Shown: positions 52,101 to 58,201 of the stretch, one piece after another
Layout: every line of letters starts with the position of its first letter
How positions within the stretch are numbered: position 1 is the first letter of the stretch
Assembly: GCA_020796225.1 (NCBI GenBank)
Contig: CM036753.1
Span: 84,549,941 to 84,613,940 of the forward strand
Length of the DNA stretch: 64,000 nucleotides
Source: Arion vulgaris
Lineage: Eukaryota; Mollusca; Gastropoda; Stylommatophora; Arionidae
Direction of reading: 5' to 3'
Notes under the pieces: generated by a model
The model's input: the letters and a program-made list of their open reading frames with translations, nothing else
What the model was told of the DNA's origin: nothing
Databases searched by the model: none
Translations under genes and position numbers: made by a program

Positions 52101-52882
52101 CCTGTTGTTCGTTTGCTTGATAAAGGCCTTGTTGGTCGAAACGTTGCTGTATTTTGTCATTGTTTTTGTAATTTGTAAAACTACAGTACTTTGTGATTAC
52201 GTGTTTTGCCAATCAAATAGTTTTACTGCAGTCTCATATATATTTTGTGAATATTTCCTAGGCACCACTTATACGTTCAGTAATTTGCCATTGCTTTCTG
52301 AACGGTGAGGTCTATTTCTACATTTCGTAAAAATCCCACGGAAACGAATTTGCTTTCCAACTTGCCCGTCGCGGAGTTTAAACCAGGTACGCTTGGCTTG
52401 TGATCGAGCTCACTGCCGCTTTAGCTATAGACGCTCACTAATTCAGTATATATTGCAATATAAGTGCGTCCAGAAGTAGAAAACAATTACTGAGTGAAAG
52501 GGTTAATCTTGTTTTAGAGACATTCACACAAGCAACAAGAAATTACAATGAAACAGAGAATCAAACAGAAATGTAGATATTGATATATACATGAGACGAT
52601 TATCATTACAGTTAAATAACAAGCAAAGTCTTCAGAGATCATCTTTTATTTACACAGCTCTATTAGCAAATGTGTAAATCGTGCATCTTACCTGCCGGAC
52701 ATACAACCAGAGTTAGATGATTCGAATCTGGATCTTGTGATGCTATTGTCCTCCATAGGTCCACACAGGGGAAAATAAAATCCTGTATTGACGTCCGGTG
52801 TGTCGAGAAATCCGATATCATCTGAGGTGAGTAAAGAACTGAACTGTCCGTCCATAATTGGAAGCAAGCTCTTTATCTCCCG
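25857..52882 (-). CDS. Paired-like (Q50) homeobox gene, Arx/aristaless type, complete
   Basis: Seven exons on the minus strand (52692-52882, 44568-44932, 39943-40152, 31237-31394, 30004-30091, 26711-26968, 25857-26026) join with matching phases at all six junctions. From the ATG at 52855-52853 they give 1413 bp, 470 codons plus TGA. An octapeptide/eh1 motif YTINGLLG is at residues 64-71 (Groucho-type repressor contact in this family). A His/Asn/Ser-rich low-complexity region follows. The homeodomain spans about residues 254-313, with [20 protein letters not shown], Gln at position 50 and Asn at 51. The OAR motif [13 protein letters not shown] is at 452-464. The intron between homeodomain positions 46 and 47 is the classic paired-class site. 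The product should be a nuclear DNA-binding developmental regulator. The homeodomain looks closest to aristaless/Arx/Pph13; the orthologue is not settled. No paired domain was seen, so it is not a typical Pax gene. Confidence 0.93.
26711..26968 (-). CDS. Homeobox gene exon: C-terminal Ser-rich region
   Basis: Acceptor TATATTTCAG, donor ATCG/GTAAAA. Reads [17 protein letters not shown], then [20 protein letters not shown] and [11 protein letters not shown]. Both ends match the neighbouring phases. Confidence 0.85.
27231..27472 (+). mobile_element. SINE, type A
   Basis: CATGTCGTAAGAGGCGACCT, GGGAAGCTACCTAGTAAATA, GCCTACTTGTAGTCGCATAA, and a GAAGAAGA tail. Lies in the homeobox intron between exons 30004 and 26968, followed directly by an antisense LINE relic. 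Confidence 0.78.
27475..27870 (-). pseudogene. LINE RT 3' relic
   Basis: The minus frame reads [20 protein letters not shown] and [20 protein letters not shown], the RT C-terminal block. Same family as 15880-16250. Confidence 0.65.
27945..28062 (-). mobile_element. SINE type A, partial
   Basis: Reversed 5' part only: AGTAAATAATAAC at one end, then ACGTAAGAGGCGACTGAGGT on the minus strand and GGGAGCACAGAATAG. Confidence 0.6.
28270..29880. other. Homeobox intron, no element recognised
   Basis: About 1.6 kb of intron. The stretch 28960-29530 is less AT-rich than its surroundings and could be an old element, but no domain, TIR or tRNA head is visible. A short TTC tract lies at 28678-28700. Confidence 0.3.
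30004..30091 (-). CDS. Homeobox gene exon: homeodomain recognition helix
   Basis: Acceptor CCCTTCAG, donor ATG/GTGAGC. Encodes [20 protein letters not shown], the end of helix 3 with Q50, N51 and R53. Leaves one base, which joins TG of the next exon to give Val. Confidence 0.96.
30121..30352 (-). mobile_element. SINE, type B
   Basis: Minus strand: CATGTCGTAAGAGACGGCTA, TAGGGGCCTACCAAACCAAT, AGAATGAACGCAAAGAAG. Lies within 30 bp upstream of the acceptor of the recognition-helix exon (30091). Confidence 0.75.
30405..30660 (+). pseudogene. LINE RT 3' relic
   Basis: Open frame with [17 protein letters not shown] and [20 protein letters not shown], the basic RGRPxxRW LINE tail. It sits in the 1.1-kb intron that splits the homeodomain. 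A related degraded copy is at 57290-57605. Confidence 0.7.
31237..31394 (-). CDS. Homeobox gene exon: homeodomain positions 1-46
   Basis: Acceptor CTTAACAG, donor CAG/GTAACT. Encodes [18 protein letters not shown], then [18 protein letters not shown] and IGLTEARVQ, helices 1 and 2 and the start of helix 3. Confidence 0.96.
31555..31785 (-). pseudogene. LINE C-terminal relic (Cys/His region)
   Basis: The minus frame reads [20 protein letters not shown] and continues, with breaks, into a [12 protein letters not shown] block, as after RNase H in LINEs. Confidence 0.5.
31985..32170 (-). pseudogene. LINE C-terminal relic (Cys/His region)
   Basis: The minus strand reads [20 protein letters not shown] and [20 protein letters not shown]. 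The C-x-C-G...H pattern and KLFGS block are typical of LINE C termini. Confidence 0.6.
32255..32712. repeat. Tandem array, ~27-bp unit
   Basis: Repeated GGTTTTCTTTTCTAATGGCA with TTGATGTT or TTGGTGTT; some copies are shortened to TTCGTTTTC. About 17 units. Lies in the large homeobox intron (31395-39942). Confidence 0.9.
32740..32940 (+). pseudogene. LINE C-terminal relic
   Basis: The frame ends [20 protein letters not shown] then LRCSEDT and a stop. The same ending recurs at about 48945-49040. Confidence 0.55.
33015..33155 (-). pseudogene. LINE C-terminal relic
   Basis: Minus frame: [20 protein letters not shown] then [10 protein letters not shown], the same end as the relic at 8890-9500. 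Confidence 0.6.
33165..33452 (-). mobile_element. SINE, type D (tRNA-derived)
   Basis: On the minus strand the tRNA-like head contains GCTGTAGCGTAGTTGTTAGT, followed by GATGCTGACCACATCACCCA, TTGTGTGCCGACGGTCAATG and a 3' part CCACGAGGTATGAAAGGGTT. The same layout occurs at 45022 and 54533. Confidence 0.7.
33495..33672 (+). mobile_element. SINE-like copy with mixed A and B features
   Basis: CTAGGGAAAGCTGCTCCTAG and TAAATCAAAAG resemble the middle of type A, while AAAATTGGCCGTGAAGAATG resembles the type B tail. It ends in a (TA)n tract. Confidence 0.45.
33672..33707. repeat. (TA)n microsatellite
   Basis: About 18 TA units directly after a SINE tail. Confidence 0.9.
34001..34113. repeat. Compound (TA)n-(GA)n microsatellite
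   Basis: About 50 bp of TA followed by about 60 bp of GA with an AAATAAAGA interruption. It lies in the homeobox intron. Confidence 0.92.
35175..35310 (+). pseudogene. LINE 3' end, TAAAC-tail family
   Basis: GTGTCGTTAGTCGCCACACG, TTGGTTCGATGTGTTGTAAT and GACGACTAAACTAAACTAAA match 41690-41815. The repeated TAAAC tail marks the LINE 3' terminus. Confidence 0.6.
35847..36107 (-). mobile_element. SINE, type A
   Basis: Minus strand: GGCATGTCGTAAGAGGCGAC, GGGAAGCTATCCTAGTAAAT, GCGCATAACAGTCACAACGC, and a GAAGAAGAAG tail. Confidence 0.78.
36982..37195 (-). pseudogene. LINE 3' relic, empty-site copy for the CTAG MITE
   Basis: Matches both halves of the 21035-21535 relic without the 271-bp insertion. 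GGGCACTAGTATGCGCTTCG spans the junction near 37055. Followed by a second copy of ACCACGAAATGTATCTATG (also at 36920), showing insertion into local sequence. Confidence 0.75.
37631..37888. mobile_element. 258-bp MITE with TA duplication
   Basis: Starts CAGGGTGTCCAAGATAATTG and ends with the reverse complement of CAGGGTGTTCAAGATAATTG; TA on both sides (37629-37630, 37889-37890). TIRs of about 25 bp and the TA target suggest a Tc1/mariner-derived MITE. Noncoding. Confidence 0.88.
38150..38370 (+). pseudogene. LINE 3' tail relic
   Basis: CAGTGCGCCTCAAAGAGCAA, GTTACTCCGATACAGTAGAT, GGTGGACATCGGAGATAACA and CTTGTCCTGACGCTGGGAGG. Plus-strand copy of the 10620/21035/36982 family. Confidence 0.6.
38671..39610 (+). 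pseudogene. LINE RT relic with YADD box
   Basis: The open part reads [19 protein letters not shown], then [19 protein letters not shown]. Later broken frames give GLQDI-like and [18 protein letters not shown] blocks, the RT C terminus. Frame is lost at about 38985. Confidence 0.68.
39943..40152 (-). CDS. Homeobox gene exon: Ser-rich linker before the homeodomain
   Basis: Acceptor TGTTTCAG, donor TG/GTGGGT. Reads [19 protein letters not shown], a Ser run, then [17 protein letters not shown]. Phase 1 end joins exactly to GA-AAT of the homeodomain exon to give Gly-Asn-Ala-Gly. A mariner element ends only about 140 bp from this exon's acceptor. Confidence 0.87.
40291..41626 (+). mobile_element. 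Mariner element, complete ends, inactive
   Basis: 1336 bp with 48-bp TIRs differing at one base (CGAGGGTGCATTGAAAAGTA at left), flanked by TA (40289-40290, 41627-41628). The transposase frame starts near 40455 ([18 protein letters not shown]). It shifts near 40740 and again near 41060, and has stops later. Conserved pieces remain: [31 protein letters not shown] (first Asp), HNNARPHTS (second Asp) and [13 protein letters not shown] (third Asp), the DD34D mariner set. It cuts and pastes DNA in intact form; this copy cannot. It lies in the homeobox intron, 139 bp from the exon acceptor at 40152. Confidence 0.93.
41690..41820 (+). pseudogene. LINE 3' end, TAAAC-tail family
   Basis: CTGGTGTTAGTTGCCACAAG, AATGGTTCGATGTGCAGTGA and GACGACTAAACTAAACTAAA match 35175-35310. 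Confidence 0.58.
42184..42330 (+). mobile_element. tRNA-like SINE head
   Basis: GCGATAGCCTAGTGGTTAGT and an eroded B box (GATCAAATTCCCC) followed by body sequence. Too degraded for a tRNA gene. Confidence 0.45.
42545..43935. repeat. 58-bp tandem array
   Basis: About 24 units of CTACTGGTCTAAGTGTGATA followed by ACTTCTGTATCTGGTAGTTT and CACATGATCAATATATTT. The main variants are AGAGTG for AGTGTG, TATTTGG for TATCTGG, and ATATG or AAATG for ACATG. The first units are the most diverged. Lies in the homeobox intron (40153-44567). Confidence 0.95.
44210..44390 (-). mobile_element. tRNA-like SINE head
   Basis: Minus strand: CGTAGCGCGTTGGACTGCGG (A-box region) and GCGGGTTCAATTCCACGGGC (B box). Flanked by degenerate SINE body; no acceptor stem closes, so not called a tRNA gene. 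Confidence 0.5.
44395..44504 (-). mobile_element. SINE type B, partial
   Basis: Minus strand: ATATCGCCCGAGTGGTTACC, GGGCCCAAATTGGGGTGTAA and GCATGTCGTAAGAGGCAACT. It ends 63 bp from the donor of the octapeptide exon. Confidence 0.7.
44568..44932 (-). CDS. Homeobox gene exon: octapeptide and low-complexity region
   Basis: Acceptor ATATTTCAG, donor TG/GTGAGT. Opens [16 protein letters not shown], the octapeptide, then Pro-rich and His/Asn/Ser-rich sequence such as [14 protein letters not shown]. Ends in phase 1; G plus AT gives Asp. Confidence 0.88.
45022..45290 (+). mobile_element. SINE, type D (tRNA-derived)
   Basis: GCGTGTAGTGGTTAGTGTCC, GAGGGTTCAATTCCACAATA, then GGCGAGATGTTGACCACATT, ATCGTGTGCCGACGGTAAAT and TACCTCATGGTATGAAAAAG. 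Confidence 0.72.
45290..46310. repeat. ~57-bp tandem repeat interrupted by a LINE fragment
   Basis: The unit TTTTGTTTTAATGTTATATA then TATCATCTAACTAGCATT occurs at 45289-45327, 45338-45374 and again at 46258-46302. The LINE fragment lies between the last two. AGTACATAATC precedes the later units. Confidence 0.75.
45378..46240 (-). pseudogene. LINE fragment: RT palm/thumb and C terminus
   Basis: From 46235 the frame is open for 197 codons: [19 protein letters not shown] (catalytic FADD), [39 protein letters not shown] and [16 protein letters not shown]. After a frame break it continues [19 protein letters not shown]. It ends by a CTAACTAACTAA-type tail, the LINE 3' terminus. It is 5' truncated, lacking endonuclease and the RT fingers. 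The most intact RT in the window. Confidence 0.82.
46650..46902 (+). mobile_element. SINE, type A
   Basis: GAATAGTAACACTGCGACCT, ACTAGGGAAGCTACCCTAGT, TGGCCTACTTGCACATAAAG, GCGCATAACTGGCACAACGT, TTAGTCTCAGATCACATACA, and a GAAGAAG tail leading straight into a tandem array. Confidence 0.8.
46905..47060. repeat. 21-bp tandem array
   Basis: AACATCAGGAAGTGTAACA repeated seven times, almost without variation, directly after a SINE tail. The 7-codon repeat reads NNIRKCN on the plus strand; a translation artefact. Confidence 0.93.
47126..48305. repeat. 45-bp tandem array with splice-site-like motifs
   Basis: About 26 units of GATTATAGAAGTAAGGTAAG, TACTATAGGGAATGCCAGG and ACTCAA; lengths vary by 1-2 bases. 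Each unit contains AAGGTAAGT, identical to a consensus 5' splice site on the plus strand. The right end degenerates. Lies antisense in homeobox intron 1. Confidence 0.95.
48330..49045 (+). pseudogene. LINE RT 3' relic
   Basis: Broken frames show [35 protein letters not shown] and, at the end, [12 protein letters not shown] with a C-terminal ANLRCGDGT block like that at 32740-32940. Begins where the 45-bp array decays. Confidence 0.62.
49065..49240 (+). pseudogene. LINE C-terminal relic
   Basis: Plus frame: [20 protein letters not shown], a basic R-x-R-P-R-K-R-W tail, ending [11 protein letters not shown] and a stop. Confidence 0.5.
49440..49700 (+). pseudogene. LINE C-terminal relic
   Basis: Degenerate frames end [20 protein letters not shown], like the ARDRxxWRxxVxALCSTR ending of many LINE ORF2 proteins. 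Confidence 0.45.
49896..50057. mobile_element. 162-bp hAT-type MITE with perfect 8-bp duplication
   Basis: Starts CAGTGGCGGCTCGTCAT and ends ATGATCACGAGCCGCCACTG; both sides carry ACGGGAAG (49888-49895 and 50058-50065). CAGTGGCGG termini and 8-bp duplications are hallmarks of hAT elements. The middle is AT-rich and noncoding. Confidence 0.92.
50140..50445 (+). pseudogene. LINE RT C-terminal relic
   Basis: [59 protein letters not shown] and [11 protein letters not shown] then stop: the standard C terminus of a non-LTR RT polyprotein, in two overlapping frames. Confidence 0.72.
50450..51045. repeat. Tandem array, ~32-38-bp unit
   Basis: About 17 units of TCGATTGTTTGTATAAAAAT followed by TCAGATTTGTTTG, with or without an extra TTTG. 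It starts immediately after a LINE stop codon. Confidence 0.92.
51527..51830. repeat. 46-bp tandem array
   Basis: About 6.5 units of TAATATCTTCTAATACTGTG, AACATATACAAGTACTATC and TTACAAG; a TATATTC variant occurs in some units. Confidence 0.93.
51840..52690. other. 5' end of homeobox intron 1
   Basis: A tRNA-like head on the minus strand at 52360-52445 (TATAGCTAAAGCGGCAGTGA and TGGTTTAAACTCCGCGACG) marks an old SINE. Otherwise no feature recognised. Confidence 0.4.
52692..52882 (-). CDS. Homeobox gene exon with probable start codon
   Basis: Acceptor TTTACAG and donor AG/GTAAGA. The probable ATG is at 52855-52853 with A at -3 and G at +4, reading [17 protein letters not shown]. The frame is also open upstream to the acceptor, so coding could begin in an earlier exon. 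Ends in phase 2; AG plus A of the next exon makes Arg. Confidence 0.8.
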
Positions 52883-53309
52883 CTGTAAATGTAATTTGTC
52901 AAATTCTTATTCTTCTGCGTAATGCTCGGAAGTTAATATTCCCCCGGCTACGATCTTCAGGGGCTTCCAATGGAGATTGTCTTTATCCATTTTGTCCAAT
53001 GAAACTGCATTAAAAATGGTTAGTCTCTCGTCGCAGTCTCGCGTAGAGATGTGTGGTGTTAAACTTGTAATGTTGTAGAGAATTTGATGTTGAAATAACA
53101 TCATCTGTGATATTGCAACCTCAGAACACATATGAAAAAAATCAAAGCAGATAATTAGCTAACATAACGATATGATAATTAGCTAACATAACGATATGAT
53201 AATTTCAGATTGAAAAATGTACATCTTCCTTTATAAACTCAACCCTTTGTGTTATGTACGATTGTGAATTTTTGATACATTGTTCAACTTCGAATCAATA
53301 ATTATAATA

Positions 53310-53865
53310 AAATTAAAGAACTGTTATATAAGACAGTTAAAGAGCTGTTATATAAGACAATTAAAGAGCTGTTATATAAGACAGTTAAAGAGCTGTTATA
53401 TATGATAATTAAACAACTGTTGTGTAAGACAATTAAACAGCTGTTATATAAGACAGTTAAAGAGCTGTTATATATGATAATTAAACAGCTGTTGTGTAAG
53501 ACAATTAAACAGCTGTTGTATAAGACAGTTAAAGAGCTGTTATATAAGACAGTTAAAGAGCTGTTATATAAGACAATTAAACAGCTGTTATATAAGACAG
53601 TTAAAGAGCTGTTATATAAGACAGTTAAACAGCTGTTATATAAGACAGTTAAACAGCTGTTATATAAGACAGTTAAAGAGCTGTTATATATGATAATTAA
53701 ACAGCTGTTGTGTAAGACAATTAAACAGCTGTTGTATAAGACAGTTAAAGAGCTGTTATATAAGACAGTTAAAGAGCTGTTATATAAGACAATTAAACAG
53801 CTGTATATAAGCAGTAAAGAGCTTATATATGATAATTAAAGAACTATTAAATAAGTGTAATACAG
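53310..53865. repeat. 24-bp tandem array
   Basis: About 22 units of GACAGTTAAAGAGCTGTTAT-ATAA with AATTAAACAGC and GTTGTGTAA variants. As 24 is divisible by 3, an open frame (LLYKTVKE repeated) crosses it; this is a consequence of the period. It sits just outside the probable first coding exon. Confidence 0.95.
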
Positions 53866-53964
53866 TTAAAGAAATGTGTTATACTTAAAGATAAAAGCAC
53901 GACAAGGAAAAAAAGATGAAATAAATTAGAAACAAATGAAGTAGAAAATAAAATGATGACAAGA

Positions 53965-53966
53965 AC

Positions 53967-54006
<40 letters not shown>

Positions 54007-54028
54007 AAAGAGAGAAAGAGAAAGAGAG

Positions 54029-54075
<47 letters not shown>
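53965..54075. repeat. (GA)n microsatellite
   Basis: About 110 bp of GA with AAAGAG and GGAG interruptions. Confidence 0.93.
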
Positions 54076-54077
<2 letters not shown>

Positions 54078-54532
54078 CTACAAAAACGTAGGAAAGATAA
54101 AGAATTAATGAAAATAAAGGGGGAAAAGGGCTGCAGTAAAAGTGAAATACACCAAGAGCAGGAAGTCAATGAATTTCTGACCGAAGAAAAGACAACAGGG
54201 CGGCGTTCAAGCATCACAATTAAAATTCATGCCTGTCATCTGAAGACCTTGATGTGAAATCCAATTATGCATTGTTTTATTGTCTCATTGCAACAGAAGC
54301 CTACTACTGCACAACCCGACATCACAGCTGAAGACCAGATTATATCATGGGACCATTATTAATTACTACTGAACTAGTGCACAAGTAATTAATAGCACAG
54401 GAGAGAAAGATGACAATATGTGAGATGTGATGCTTGAGTAAAGCTAATAATTTCATCACAGAGATAGAATATAAAATGATGGAAAAAAATGATGACATCA
54501 GAAATATTGTAAGAACAAAACCTAGCACGGGA

Positions 54533-54806
54533 GCCTCGATAGTGTAATGGCTAGAGCACTTGCTTCCTACGTGAATGGTCCAGGTTAAATTTCACAGTGG
54601 AAAGGAAATGTTCTCTCCGACCGTAACAGCTCTCACGTCGGCACAACCTCACTTGGCTATTTAAAAAAAAAAAAACAACAACTGGGAAGTAAAGGTGACA
54701 GGCATTATGTTGACCACAACACTCATCGTGTCACCATCAGGTCACTGTAAAATACGGGCCTAACACTGTTTCCAATATGCCTCATGGTAGAAAAACGAGC
54801 TTCTTT
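54533..54806 (+). mobile_element. SINE, type D (tRNA-derived)
   Basis: GCCTCGATAGTGTAATGGCT, GGTCCAGGTTAAATTTCAC, ATGTTGACCACAACACTCAT and ATATGCCTCATGGTAGAAAA, in the same order as 45022-45290. Confidence 0.72.
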
Positions 54807-55159
54807 ATTTTACTTTTACAGTACCAAGATTTAAATGCATAGTAAGACAGAAAAATGAAATGGTTTGTGCATCTCATGAGAATGGATTTTAATCAGTTGC
54901 ATCTACAACCTCTGAAGTCGGAAAAGGCACGGCTGTATGACAGGCGACACTGAAAAAAAAGCATACCTTCGCGCAAAATCAGCCAGAATGAAATACCAGG
55001 CCCCCTGAATACGCCTGTGTTTATAGTGAGCGATTGCAAGAAGAAGAAGAAGAAGTTGCATCTACGTTCTTACAATAACAGAGATTTGGCGCAAGAGTAA
55101 AAGAAAACCATAATGTAGATGAATATACAATATCACAGAAATACTAAAACAGTATAGGA

Positions 55160-55400
55160 TCGCAACAACCCCTGTAACACATCTAGCTCATGAGATAACA
55201 ATTTGAGTTCTATACGACACTTTGTGGTAAATGTGAACTAGATGAAAGATGAGAAACACATCTAGCTCATGAGATAACAATTTGAGTTCTATACGACATT
55301 TTGTAGTAATGAACAGATGAAAGATAGAACACATCTAGCTCATCAGATAACATTTGAGTTCTATGACATTTGTGTAAATGTAACCAGATGAAAGATAATG
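55160..55400. repeat. Short direct repeats (3 x ~75-100 bp)
   Basis: ACACATCTAGCTCATGAGAT followed by AACAATTTGAGTTCTATACG occurs at 55177, 55257 and (variant ATCAGAT) 55328, each followed by a TGAAAGAT block. Confidence 0.8.
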
Positions 55401-55418
55401 AATTAGTATTGAACTTGT

Positions 55419-55672
55419 TTGTCGCGGGGCCTGCAAGGGAAGCAAAGAATAGTACCACTGCAACCTACAATGCATGTCGTAAGAGGCGACTGATGTAGGC
55501 CCTAGGGATGCGACCCTAGTAAATAAAAAGCAGCGCAGAAATCGGATGTGCTTCCCTACTTGTAGACGCATAGCTGGCACAACGTACAATCGCTCTTAGG
55601 CTCAGATCACAAACAAATCACACAGAATGGTTGAGAAGTGGTCGATATGGAGCGTTGGAAGAAGAAGAACTT
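55419..55672 (+). mobile_element. SINE, type A
   Basis: The best-preserved type A copy: GCATGTCGTAAGAGGCGACT, GTAAATAAAAAGCAGCGCAG, TGGCACAACGTACAATCGCT, CTTAGGCTCAGATCACA and a GAAGAAGAAG tail. Confidence 0.83.
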
Positions 55673-56096
55673 GTTTATTATTAACGACTGTTATTTCTCG
55701 TTCTCTCTCAGACTTCCACTTGAATGTCTGACCAAGTTAACAGTCAACACAAGGTCAACAGTGCAACCATTCTTGTCTTTTGTAGCTACAGTAATACGAC
55801 ATCTAGGTTGGGCCCCTTCCAGGTTGTAAACACAAGACACTGCACTTGCCTGAATGTCCGTCAGAGGATGAGTGTCGTAACTTTTCTAATATATCATCAT
55901 CATAAAGAAGCTTGTCCCTCCCGGAACTTGGCTCCCTTGACAGCATTTCTCAAAAACTCTGTTCTGTGCAAGTTGGCCGGCCTCAGCAGCAGTCATTCTC
56001 AGATCGTCAATGACATCTTGCACCCATCGTCTTCTAGCACTCATGTCGTTTGATGTGTCCGAAATATTTAATTTTCCTTGCTGTTATTCTTTTTAA

Positions 56097-56315
56097 CCCT
56101 TCAGCTGCTACGGACGTATATATACGTTTTTCCCATTCACTTCTAAAGACGCATTAAAACGTCTGTTATTATCTCTCCTCTGTGGGCTAAGGACGTGTTA
56201 ACACGTTATACATTGCTATTGTCACTACTATCTACGTACATTCACGTTTGTGACTTAGAAACAAAGAGTAGCTAATTTTAGCTCAGCCTTCAGAAAGTAT
56301 GTAGCAGCGAAAGGG
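56097..56315. mobile_element. 219-bp piggyBac-like MITE with four ACGT-N6-ACGT boxes
   Basis: Starts CCCTTCAGCTGCTAC and ends with the complement of CCCTTTCGCTGCTAC, next to TTAA at left (56093-56096) and TTAT at right. Inside are ACGT-ATATAT-ACGT (56114), ACGC-ATTAAA-ACGT (56149), ACGT-GTTAAC-ACGT (56193) and ACGT-ACATTC-ACGT (56234). CCYTT ends and TTAA targets fit the piggyBac superfamily; the boxes may be transposase sites (inference). Confidence 0.75.
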
Positions 56316-56594
56316 TTATTAGTCAACTCTTCGAATATAAAGACATACATAATTATTGTGTTTTTTTTGCGTGGAATCCTGATTGTAAGTAATGGTGCAC
56401 ATTTGGCTCTTTGTCTCCGGCTTCAGAATTCTTATTTGCTAGAGCAGACTGTGGTCTAACTTGAAGAACAAGAGATATAATAGAAGTAAAAGTTGAGACA
56501 AGAACATGATGCCCTTCTCAAGAAATAGAGAGAAAATTGCAATTTAACCCAGTTGCATAATAATTTTGTTGCAAGCAGAACATCTACCACTCAC

Positions 56595-56867
56595 CTGTTT
56601 ATTCCATGAGGTCACCTTATAAGGTTTCACTCTGCTCTCTGATATTTTTGTCTGGCCTTTCACCTTCAACCTGCTGGTTTGGTTAGACCTGTCAGGTGCT
56701 AGACTCCTGTCGACGTGGCCTGAAGTATCTCCAAGACACACTAACATTCTAACCACGATAATGTAGACTAATGTAGAGAAGTGGAGTGTGTTCACATCGT
56801 CGGTACTGCTGGTTTTCTCTGAATTGTAACTGAAGATACCGTGTAAATGCTTTATTGTTGATACCAA
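56595..56867 (-). other. Candidate 5' exon of the homeobox gene
   Basis: A strong donor CAG/GTGAGT lies at 56597-56593 on the minus strand. The open frame before it runs to a Met at 56867-56865 and ends SRVKPYKVTSWNKQ in phase 0. The next exon (52882) is also open in phase 0, so the two could splice in frame or this could be a 5' UTR exon. The peptide shows no domain I recognise. The 5' limit shown is only that of the open frame. Confidence 0.35.
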
Positions 56868-57087
56868 TGTAACACTGAGTGCGTAGACGTCGATTTAAAA
56901 AAAACAAACTCCGTTGTTAGAGATGCTAAAATACAGAATTTTTAAAAAGTAAATCTTGGATATTACCGTGCAATTACAATCGAAATATCTGCTGCAAAAA
57001 CCGTATCCCAGTTATATAAGTTATACTTCTCACCCTGCATACAACCATTAGACGTCAACTTGAATATTAAATAGTGTAGTAGATAAT

Positions 57088-57250
57088 CGTGGGACAGATT
57101 AGCTTAGTGTATAAGTCTTCATTTATTGACTCGAACACAAGATGGTTGTGGGAGCAATCCCACACTCGACGTTACACACGAGAGTAAAGGAATTAACCAT
57201 CCTTGGTCCTGCACACTAGGGTCTAGAATTTTAATTTCTAATTAGTAGTG
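57088..57250 (+). mobile_element. tRNA-like SINE head, degraded
   Basis: GATTAGCTTAGTGTATAAGT and GATGGTTGTGGGAGCAATCC resemble A and B boxes, with a body like that of the 42184 copy. Confidence 0.4.
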
Positions 57251-57289
57251 CCAGTGTAAGTTTTATAGAAAAGTCATCCGTATATCATG

Positions 57290-57605
57290 GACAGAGAAGA
57301 GAACAAATATGTTTACCAAGAAATAACTAAAAATCAAAGAAAACTGGCTGTTGCTACAAATATAAATTAGTAAGTTAAAGGATTATGGATATTTAAAGAT
57401 ACACGAAAGGTTGGAGAAGACCATTACGGAAGGAGGCATCGCGACAAAGAGGAGAAGATGAAGATCACGGAGAATATGGATCAAGAAGTAACTGATGATT
57501 TGAGCATGATGGCAGCAGAGACAGGACATCTGACATATGAGAAAGCGAAATTTCAAAGGACTGTTAGGATGGCAAATTTATGCTCAGGACAAGATATTTG
57601 ATGAT
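57290..57605 (+). pseudogene. LINE RT 3' relic
   Basis: Shares GATGATTTGAGCATGAT, AGAGACAGGACATCTG and the end ATTTGATGATGA with the relic at 30405-30660; all frames broken. Confidence 0.5.
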
Positions 57606-57759
57606 GAGTGTCAGTCTAAGGATTGTATCATTTTAAAAGAGATTGTCCTGTATTGGTACTAGTAAGAGTTATGTAATCTGTCTCTGATTATTATGCAATC
57701 TGGATAACATGTATTTAGTCATTCTGCTGTCAGTGGCACAGTTGAGTAAATTCTTCTTC

Positions 57760-58125
57760 TTCTTTTGCGTTCTCACTAGAATGGAATTTCGGATTCTATA
57801 ATAAAGGCAGCCGTCTGTCTCAGATTATCAGCCACGCCATACAGTTTGTCTTGGACGCTAGTGTAAGTGGGCCACCTCTTTCTTAAGTCTGCATACTGGG
57901 GACAGTTCTGTAGGATATAATTCGTATGATTTCTGTTTCCCCGTTCGTGCCGACTTCTTCCCGCAGTAAGTTTTGGCCACCCTCGTGATGGTAGGTCTGA
58001 CATTCTTACCGCGTGGATAAATCTCCGAGGCAGATTGGCGAACGTAGAATCCATTATCCCATTCCTCATTGTGAGGGTCGTTGCACCATGTTATGCGCCT
58101 TACGGCCTGGTGCATCCGTTTTCTG
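57760..58125 (-). pseudogene. LINE C-terminal relic (Cys/His end)
   Basis: Minus frames include MHQAVRRITWCNDPHNEEWD and NYILQNCPQYADLRKRWPTY and end LRQTAAFIIESEIPF. The C-P-x-Y-x-D-L-R and TAxFI pattern is the usual end of RNase H-bearing LINE proteins. One or two frameshifts. Confidence 0.62.
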
Positions 58126-58201
58126 CAAGCATTTGTTTCGGATTAGCATTCCTAAGTTGAGTAAATGAAAAGTTTCAATCTTTAGTTTGTTGAGTATAAT
58201 C

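Noticed and set aside
44568..52882. Pax2/5/8 or Pax3/7 gene
   Set aside because: The octapeptide resembles that of Pax proteins, but no paired domain exon was found and the homeodomain has Gln, not Ser, at position 50.
53402..53839. 145-codon open frame of repeated LLYKTVKE
   Set aside because: It is a translation of the 24-bp tandem array; the period is a multiple of three and no domain is present.
53885..54217. Membrane-like frame rich in LSLSLS
   Set aside because: It translates the (GA)n microsatellite.
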